Shown piece after piece: positions 58,893-64,000 of a stretch of DNA of 64,000 bases (position 1 is the first letter of the stretch; each line of letters opens with the position of its first letter). Source of the stretch: UBA2943 sp946534895 (GTDB lineage Bacteria; Bacillota; Clostridia; Christensenellales; Aristaeellaceae); NCBI GenBank assembly GCA_946534895.1, contig CAMNDE010000009.1, positions 1 to 64,000 of the forward strand. The letters run 5' to 3'. The position numbers were made by a program, and so were the translations under genes. The notes under the pieces were generated by a model. The model did not search any database, was not told the DNA's origin, and worked only from the letters and a program-made list of their open reading frames with translations.

Positions 58893-60599
58893 TTATGCCG
58901 CAGGCTCCAGAGACGCGCTTTCTTCATATTCCGCATAATAATCCTCCAGCAGCTCATACAGCCTGCCGGCAATCTCCACATAGTCCTCCGCGTTCAGGTT
59001 GGCCAGGGAGATGCGCACGGTTCCCTCCGGTGCACTGAAGCCAGGGCCGTACATGAGGACAACACCCTTCCTCAGGGCAAGATCATTCAGAAAATCGATC
59101 TCCGTGCGGCTTTCTCTGAGCCACTCGGCAAAATCCGCGTTATACCGCTGCGCGGCAACGGCCAGCACATCCACCAGCGTATAGTACTGCGCGTTCTGCG
59201 CGCTGTCATCCGCCGGCAGTCCCAATGCTTCCATCAGTGCCTGATACCGCGCGCGCACCGTCTCGTTGGCCAGACGGATATACGGATCCTCCTCAGCGTT
59301 CACCAGATGCGTAAGGGACATGAGCGCCATGAACACCTGGCTCGGCGTGCTCAGACCGCTTGTGTGGTACAGGCCGATGGACCGGCTGTCCGCAACCACA
59401 CGGTCCAGGAATTTCATTGCATCCGGCTCAGACGACACAATGGAATACTCGCTGCGCAGAAATGCCCTGTCAATTTCAGGCAGTCCGCCCAGCAGCCGGT
59501 CGCAGACATTGTCCCGGTTCATGGCGATCATGCCGACGCGCCATCCGGTCACGCCATAGAGCTTGGAAAAGGAATACACCAGAATCGTATTGTGCGGCAG
59601 CACGCTGTACACCGTCTGAAAGTCTTCCACAAATGTTCCGTACACATCATCCGTCAGAATGATCAGGTCCGGATTCTTTTCCACCACCTGTACAAGGCGT
59701 GCCAGCGTCTTTTCCGACAGCGCATGGGATGCCGGGTTCGACGGATTGACCAGGAAAAACGCCTTCACGGAAGGGTCCTCCAGCTTGGCCAGCTCTGTCT
59801 CCGCGATATCCCACTGATCCGCTTCCGTGCTTGCGACGTCCACAGACACCAGCCCGTAATCCTTCACCGACGGAATCTGCATGTAGGGCGTGAAGATCGG
59901 CGTGCCGATGGCGATCTGGTCTCCCGCCTTCAGCAGACGGTTGTGACTGAGCGCCTCAAAGATATACACCATGGCCGCGCTTCCGCCCTCCGTGGGAAAG
60001 ACCTGCGTTTCCCCGGCCAGGTCCACGCCGTGATACAGCGTGGACTGCAGATACGCGTTCAGGATCTGCTCAATGCAGGGCAGACAGCGGCTGGGTGTCG
60101 GATAGTAATCACCGATCGCCGCATCCGCCAGTTCCTTCAGCAGCACGTCCCGGTCCATGCCCAGGGCCTGGACGCACCAGTCCACGGCGCTGAGCAGGAA
60201 TGCGTCCACATTATTGTCCGGGTCCATGGCGGCCTGGAAACGCTCGCCTATGCCTTCCTTCCGCGCATGCCCCGCCATGGTGCCCTCACACATGTCCAGT
60301 TCACATTCCCGGGTGGCAAAGTCGCAGAAACGGGTAAAGGCATAGCGTGCCTGTGTATTGATCCAGTTGGGGTTGCCTCTTCCCGCATCCAGAACGGGAT
60401 ATCCCGCTTCATTGTGTTTTGCCAGTTCCCTCTGATTGGCGGTAATCTCAAAAGCGCCAAGCTCTTTTTCGAGCTGCAGCTCCGCCTCCTGCTGCAGCGA
60501 AATGATACCCGCGCTTTCTTCCGCATGCACAGGACTGAAGCCGGTCATGGAAAGCACCAGAAACCATACCAGGATGGCCGTCAGGATGTTTCGATTCAT
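58893..60599 (-). CDS. aspartate aminotransferase/4-decarboxylase-like protein with signal peptide
   Basis: 568 residues from the ATG at 60599 (GGAGGAG upstream). The first 26 residues are a signal peptide (MNRN, hydrophobic ILTAILVWFLVLSMTGF, cleavage after VHA). The rest is a fold-type I PLP enzyme of the bifunctional aspartate aminotransferase/L-aspartate 4-decarboxylase type: GRGNPNW, FPTEGGSAAMVYIFEAL, VNPSNPAS, LTDDVYGTF and SFSKLYGVTGWRVG (PLP lysine about 346). Family members convert aspartate to alanine and CO2 in the cytoplasm. The export signal on an otherwise full-length enzyme is striking. Monocistronic, between a terminator and a peroxiredoxin gene. Confidence 0.82.
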   Translation of the reverse strand: MNRNILTAILVWFLVLSMTGFSPVHAEESAGIISLQQEAELQLEKELGAFEITANQRELAKHNEAGYPVLDAGRGNPNWINTQARYAFTRFCDFATRECELDMCEGTMAGHARKEGIGERFQAAMDPDNNVDAFLLSAVDWCVQALGMDRDVLLKELADAAIGDYYPTPSRCLPCIEQILNAYLQSTLYHGVDLAGETQVFPTEGGSAAMVYIFEALSHNRLLKAGDQIAIGTPIFTPYMQIPSVKDYGLVSVDVASTEADQWDIAETELAKLEDPSVKAFFLVNPSNPASHALSEKTLARLVQVVEKNPDLIILTDDVYGTFVEDFQTVYSVLPHNTILVYSFSKLYGVTGWRVGMIAMNRDNVCDRLLGGLPEIDRAFLRSEYSIVSSEPDAMKFLDRVVADSRSIGLYHTSGLSTPSQVFMALMSLTHLVNAEEDPYIRLANETVRARYQALMEALGLPADDSAQNAQYYTLVDVLAVAAQRYNADFAEWLRESRTEIDFLNDLALRKGVVLMYGPGFSAPEGTVRISLANLNAEDYVEIAGRLYELLEDYYAEYEESASLEPAA

Positions 60600-60764
60600 C
60601 TTTATTCTCCTCCAGCATTGCTCTGCCCGTTCCGTTGAGATTCCTTTCATTCCTCCGTCACTGCATCCCCCGCGCTTTCCGGGATACGGACGCGGCAGCT
60701 TTTCACCGTTCCGTCCAGCATGTCCGCTGTTTTCGGTTTTTCCGTCTTACAGCCGCGGCCATAT

Positions 60765-61217
60765 TTACAGTTCCCTGACCATCTGCCTGGCATTGTCCTT
60801 CGGCTTTACCCGGCCAAATGCCCGGATAATCGTTCCTTCCTCGTCAATGAGATACGTGGAACGCTCAATCCCCATCACGGGCTTTCCGAACATGGACCGT
60901 TCCTTCCAGACATCGTATGCCTGCAGCACCGTCCTGTCCGGATCAGACAGAAGCGTGAAGGGCAGTCCGTGTTCTTCCATGAACTTTCTGTGGGATGCCA
61001 CGCTGTCCGCGTTTATGCCCAGCACCACAGCGCCCTTTTCGCGTATCTGCGGATACAGATCCCGGAAACCGCAGGCCTGACTGGTGCAGCCGGGGCTCAT
61101 GTCCGCGGGACAGAAGTACAGGATCACCTTTCTGCCCCGATAGTCCGCAAGGCTGTGCATCTTCCCGTTATGGTCCGGCAGAGAAAACTCCGGCGCCCTT
61201 GTTCCCGTTTCCAGCAT
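60765..61217 (-). CDS. bcp: Bcp-type peroxiredoxin
   Basis: 150 residues, thioredoxin fold. MSPGCTSQACGFRD carries the peroxidatic Cys (GCT) and a resolving Cys five residues on, the PrxQ/Bcp arrangement. RAPEFSLPDHNG and STYLIDEEGTI are typical. It reduces hydroperoxides in the cytoplasm using thioredoxin or rubredoxin-type donors. RBS AAAGGAG. The flavodoxin-fold gene ends the other side of a 45-base gap upstream, so they are probably co-transcribed. Confidence 0.92.
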   Translation of the reverse strand: MLETGTRAPEFSLPDHNGKMHSLADYRGRKVILYFCPADMSPGCTSQACGFRDLYPQIREKGAVVLGINADSVASHRKFMEEHGLPFTLLSDPDRTVLQAYDVWKERSMFGKPVMGIERSTYLIDEEGTIIRAFGRVKPKDNARQMVREL

Positions 61218-61262
61218 CCTTACCGCTCCTTTCCTCGTGAGTACCGGGCACTATGTGTCCCC

Positions 61263-61775
61263 TTACAGAGATGAAGCCATGTCTCTGATCCTGTCCATGA
61301 CATGGCTGTCATGGTTTGTGAAGATGCCCAGCCCCTCCAGGCCGAGATATCCAAGAAAATCCCCGTCGTATGAGAATTCTGCCCCGTCATACATATGATC
61401 ATCGCCGGAGCTGAGGAACATGGCCACCTTCTTCAGCGATACAGGCGCCTTCGGATAAAGCGCGGCATAGAAACGGTCCACTGCGCATTTCAGCTGTCCG
61501 GAAATCCCATGATAATAGATCGGCGAGGCAAGCACAAGCATCTCCGTGTCGCGCAGTTCCGCATAGACAGCCTGCATATCATCCTTCTGAATGCACTGGC
61601 CCTTTCCCTTCCCATGACAGTATTCGCAGGCAAGACATCCATGGATATCCATTCTGCAGACATGGACCACCTTGACCTCATGCCCGTGTTCTTCCGCGGT
61701 CTGCTGAAAGGTTTTTACCATTCCGGCCGTATTCCCGTTCGGTCTCGGGCTGCCGTTCAGTACAAGAATCTTCAT
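61263..61775 (-). CDS. flavodoxin-fold NAD(P)H-dependent oxidoreductase
   Basis: 170 residues from the ATG at 61775 after GCAGGAGG. MKILVLNGSPRPNGNT is the FMN phosphate loop; GCLACEYCHGKGKGQC is a cysteine-rich loop common in this iron-sulfur-flavoprotein-like group, and LASPIYYHGISGQLK is the second flavin loop. It transfers electrons through FMN; the substrate (quinone, nitro compound or protein partner) is unknown. It lies upstream of the peroxiredoxin gene and just downstream of the arginase-family stub. Confidence 0.88.
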   Translation of the reverse strand: MKILVLNGSPRPNGNTAGMVKTFQQTAEEHGHEVKVVHVCRMDIHGCLACEYCHGKGKGQCIQKDDMQAVYAELRDTEMLVLASPIYYHGISGQLKCAVDRFYAALYPKAPVSLKKVAMFLSSGDDHMYDGAEFSYDGDFLGYLGLEGLGIFTNHDSHVMDRIRDMASSL

Positions 61776-61838
61776 GCGTTTACGCCTCCTGCATTCCATT
61801 TTCCCCGCCGATGGCGGCATTGATGCTTCCCTGCCCTG

Positions 61839-61973
61839 TCACGCAGAAAAGCGCCTACAGAGCATGACTGCATAGTCCTGCCCATCCAGATACATGTTCA
61901 GTTCTTCCGCTCCATGCCAGGTGGAAAAATCCGCTCCGCCCTGCCACTGCGGATTGACATACACCTTTTTCAC
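61839..61973 (-). pseudogene. arginase-family protein, N-terminal stub
   Basis: A GTG at 61973 with GGAGGAAGC in good position starts VKKVYVNPQWQGGADFSTW, HGAEELNMYLDG, which looks like the beginning of an arginase/agmatinase-like (ureohydrolase family) protein of about 260-300 residues. The frame stops after 44 residues and the metal-binding motifs are absent; the flavodoxin-fold gene begins soon after. A deletion appears to have removed the rest. Confidence 0.55.
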
Positions 61974-62147
61974 ACGCTTCCTCCGATCATCCCGCTGCGG
62001 CACTGACCTCCGGACCATCCCCGGCTCTGCGCGGGCGTGATGTTCTCCGGATATATGATGTACCGTACCGACGGAAAAATCAAGCGCCCGTTCCTCCCCC
62101 TCCGGCATGATGCGCCGTTCAGAGAGAAGGGATTACCATCATTATAT

Positions 62148-62190
62148 AAAAAAAGCTCCTTCACCTGCAAATGCATACAGGTCAAGGAGC
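62148..62190 (-). terminator. terminator of the merR-yhfC unit
   Basis: GCTCCTTCACCTG/CAGGTCAAGGAGC (one mismatch) with a 10-base loop, followed on the minus strand by seven Ts, about 70 bases after the YhfC-like stop. Confidence 0.88.
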
Positions 62191-62260
62191 AGGCATCCAT
62201 GAGAAACAGAGGCTTTTCCATGCGGAACCCCGCTGCCGGCAAAAGCCGTCTCCGCACGGC

Positions 62261-63103
62261 TTATGAAACGATATCGGCCGGAGAAGTTCCTTCCATCTGC
62301 TGGTACAGCTTCACGGCAATGCATGCAACAATGCATGTCCAGACACCGGTCCATACCTCCACTGCCCACAGCGGCACCAGGCCTCTCTGATACAGTGCCG
62401 GGAACGTATCCATCAGCATATGCAGGACAACTGCCAACAGCAGGCACGTCTTCCTCCCCTGCACGATGCCGCAGTATACGATGACGGTCAGCCCGATATG
62501 GAGCAGCATCGCGAATACGCGTTCCATGACATTCATTGCCATCATGCCCCAGCCAAACGAGGCAGCCGCCTGAACGGATGGAAGGGCAGACGCCGCGGTA
62601 TCTTCCGTGATCTTCAGGGTTCTGAGCGCGTTTTCCCTGTCTCCCGTGGAAAACAGCACCGCAATGGCAAGAAATAGAATCATCGAAGGCAGGAGAACTG
62701 CCAGGATCTCGATTCCGCCGTGACCGATTCCATACAGGACCGCATTCTCGCGGGTACGGTTCTTTTTCATAACGTATTTCAGAATGATATGCCGTCCGCA
62801 TTCTTCGAAAACGCCCGCCATGGTGACCCCATACAGGACGAATGCGGCAGTATTTCCCTGAATGAATCTGGAAACGGGATTATCCATGACGATACAGAAA
62901 TAATGTACACCGAGCTCCAGTACCCGGGCCGAGACAACAAATCCCACCGCACCGGCTATAAGCCAGCTGAGCTTCGTCTGCGCTTTATGCCTCCCGCGCC
63001 ACAGAATGAAGAATATGACAGGAACTGCGATCATCAGAAGGACGGTCACGGCCAGCGCCGGCACGCTGTCTCGGCCAATGACAATCTTCTCAAACTCCGT
63101 CAT
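62261..63103 (-). CDS. YhfC-family putative intramembrane metalloprotease
   Basis: 280 residues with seven or eight hydrophobic segments. Conserved polar motifs lie inside helices: FEECGRHIILK (about 95-103), YGIGHGGIE (about 128-134) and LHMLMDTFPAL (about 228-237), the E-E/R-H, H-G-x-E and H-x3-D pattern of the YhfC/DUF2324 group, related to CPBP-type membrane proteases. Its ATG overlaps the stop of the MerR gene (ATGA), so the two are translationally coupled and are expected to work together. Proteolytic activity is a prediction from the motifs. Confidence 0.85.
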   Translation of the reverse strand: MTEFEKIVIGRDSVPALAVTVLLMIAVPVIFFILWRGRHKAQTKLSWLIAGAVGFVVSARVLELGVHYFCIVMDNPVSRFIQGNTAAFVLYGVTMAGVFEECGRHIILKYVMKKNRTRENAVLYGIGHGGIEILAVLLPSMILFLAIAVLFSTGDRENALRTLKITEDTAASALPSVQAAASFGWGMMAMNVMERVFAMLLHIGLTVIVYCGIVQGRKTCLLLAVVLHMLMDTFPALYQRGLVPLWAVEVWTGVWTCIVACIAVKLYQQMEGTSPADIVS

Positions 63104-63825
63104 TCCCCGTCACCTCCCCAGATTTCCACACAGAAGCCCTTATGACCACACATGGTGCATGTCAGCCTGCGCGCTGTGGGGGTATGGTTCGCCCAGAAAG
63201 CTTCCTTCAGAGTGGGCCTGAATACCTCATGACATTCCGGGCAGATGTATTTCACATGATTGAAGTAGTACCGGCTGACCAGTGTGCCCCAGACAGCCGC
63301 CACCAGCACCCAGACAAGGAACGGCCACCAGATGCCCCTGATGATCCAGAAAATGATGGAAAACCATTGCAGCGCCGAAACCGGGATTCCGGTCAGGATC
63401 ATCATCCAGCGCATTTTTTTCAGTTTCTTCTTGCCTTCCATGAATACGGCTATGTCACCGATGGTTTCGAGCGAGAAGTCTGTTTTGTCTTTCAGCCCGG
63501 TTTTCAGTTCACGCAGTTTTTCCAGTTTCTCCTCTTTGTCGGAGATTTCATCCATAAGGGCCTGCTCCTGCTGTTCCACCAGCAGTGAAATCACTTTTTC
63601 AGGATGCTCTTCCTTCAGGATCTGGGAAACAGCGTCGATGGAAAGATCCAGGTTCCTCAGAAAGCAGATGATCTTCAGGCGCTTCAGATCGCCATCCGAA
63701 TACAGCCGTCTTCCGCCCTCGGAAAGCTCACTGGGAATCAGGATGCCCCTGGTATCATAGTACTGAACTGTACGGACCGTAACGCCGCAGAGTTTTGCAA
63801 GCTCTCCCGTCGTGTATTTTGGCAT
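63100..63825 (-). CDS. membrane-anchored MerR regulator with C-terminal zinc ribbon
   Basis: 241 residues. I use the ATG after GAGGAGG (MPKYTTGELAK). Residues 1-70 are a MerR winged helix (KLCGVTVRTVQYYDTRG, GGRRLYSDGDLKRLK), 75-115 a Glu/Lys-rich coiled coil for dimerisation, about 140-185 two membrane segments (SALQWFSIIFWIIRGIWWPF, FLVWVLVAAVWGTLV), and the end a zinc ribbon (CPEC about 193, CTMC about 221). This is a one-component regulator tied to the membrane. Coupled to the YhfC-like protease gene by ATGA overlap. A dyad at 63866-63892 lies upstream and is a likely autoregulatory site. Confidence 0.88.
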   Translation of the reverse strand: MPKYTTGELAKLCGVTVRTVQYYDTRGILIPSELSEGGRRLYSDGDLKRLKIICFLRNLDLSIDAVSQILKEEHPEKVISLLVEQQEQALMDEISDKEEKLEKLRELKTGLKDKTDFSLETIGDIAVFMEGKKKLKKMRWMMILTGIPVSALQWFSIIFWIIRGIWWPFLVWVLVAAVWGTLVSRYYFNHVKYICPECHEVFRPTLKEAFWANHTPTARRLTCTMCGHKGFCVEIWGGDGE

Positions 63826-63865
63826 AGCCTTCACCTCCTCTCGCCACGCATCCTACTACATGACG

Positions 63866-63892
63866 CTGCGTAACAAGCAATACCTTACGCAG
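63866..63892. promoter_or_regulatory. 8-bp-arm dyad, candidate MerR operator
   Basis: CTGCGTAA and TTACGCAG are separated by 11 bases, 41 bases before the regulator ATG. The position and the arm spacing suit a dimeric MerR protein. Confidence 0.6.
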
Positions 63893-63903
63893 GGGAATGC
63901 TTC

Positions 63904-63955
63904 AAAAAAAGCAAAATAACCGGGGCTGACACGCCGGTGAGACGCATCGGCCCCG
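63904..63955 (-). terminator. possible terminator of a gene beyond the right edge
   Basis: On the minus strand CGGGGC/GCCCCG encloses a long loop and is followed by TTATTTTGC and a run of seven Ts. The transcript it would end enters from outside the window. The last 40 bases of the window contain no recognisable gene. Confidence 0.45.
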
Positions 63956-64000
63956 ATCATTATAGTACCATTTTCATTCTCCGTCGCCGCTCATGGAACA

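Noticed and set aside
1..64000. CRISPR array, tRNA or rRNA genes, prophage or integrase
   Set aside because: No regularly spaced repeats, no clover-leaf sequence and no phage or recombinase genes were recognised on reading; the only mobile-element trace is the IS5 fragment at 29110-29622. A dedicated RNA search was not possible.
63950..64000. A small RNA gene started by TATAAT on the minus strand near 63959
   Set aside because: The -10 would place the start inside the hairpin arm and no -35 element is present, so the hairpin is more likely the terminator of a gene outside the window.

Overview
The window looks like chromosomal DNA of an anaerobic, carbohydrate-fermenting Gram-positive bacterium of the Clostridia. 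Supporting signs are AGGAGG-type ribosome binding sites before almost every gene, a group-B-like [FeFe] hydrogenase with rubredoxin, ECF-type vitamin transporters, type III pantothenate kinase, LplB/YtcP-type sugar ABC transporters and a stand-alone zinc macrodomain. Most of the DNA is moderately GC-rich. About 1.1-3.9 kb is visibly AT-richer, as is the 40.1-40.5 kb gap. No rRNA, tRNA, CRISPR array or complete mobile element was seen.

Layout. 0-7.2 kb: tiny zinc-ribbon proteins, small hypotheticals, a double-glycine-type peptide, an AAA-ATPase/nuclease-like protein, an S9 peptidase and a C39-like peptidase. 7.3-11.4 kb: an intracellular GH9, a ROK sugar kinase and a NagB-type deaminase that together read as a glucosamine-oligosaccharide pathway. 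11.5-13.6 kb: small membrane and hypothetical genes and a probably frameshifted DUF4869 gene. 13.6-27.9 kb: housekeeping and redox genes (hydrogenase, rubredoxin, GtrA, YkgJ-like, MATE, a GNAT-ManA fusion, plsX-acpP-rnc, an exonuclease, panT-like/coaX/hom, an L,D-transpeptidase, an FNT channel). 28-35.9 kb: LacI regulator, IS5 remnant, Nudix, ECF-S, zinc macrodomain, a tannase-like lipoprotein, CorA, and a second double-glycine peptide.

36-58.8 kb is a large glycan-utilisation locus. A GH43/GH130-like enzyme and a GH106-like enzyme run leftwards. Divergent from them are two ABC permeases, a solute-binding protein, a SASA esterase, GH29, GH2, a LacI regulator, GH42, a class II aldolase, an Asp/Glu-racemase-like enzyme, GH127, a DUF1537 acid-sugar kinase and a BKACE enzyme, ending in a decayed nucleoside hydrolase. 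None of the glycosidases has a signal peptide. The model is therefore uptake of intact oligosaccharides (fucose, galactose, arabinofuranose and possibly rhamnose containing, as in pectin or arabinogalactan side chains), trimming in the cytoplasm, and processing of an acid-sugar residue by the kinase, aldolase and BKACE set.

58.9-64 kb, minus strand: an aspartate aminotransferase/4-decarboxylase-like protein with an N-terminal export signal, a Bcp peroxiredoxin, a flavodoxin-fold reductase, an arginase-family stub, and a translationally coupled pair of a membrane-anchored MerR regulator and a YhfC-family intramembrane protease. The strongest candidates for something undescribed are this MerR/YhfC pair, the exported aspartate decarboxylase, the acid-sugar module, the glucosamine operon, and the small zinc-ribbon family with a conserved motif after its stop codons.
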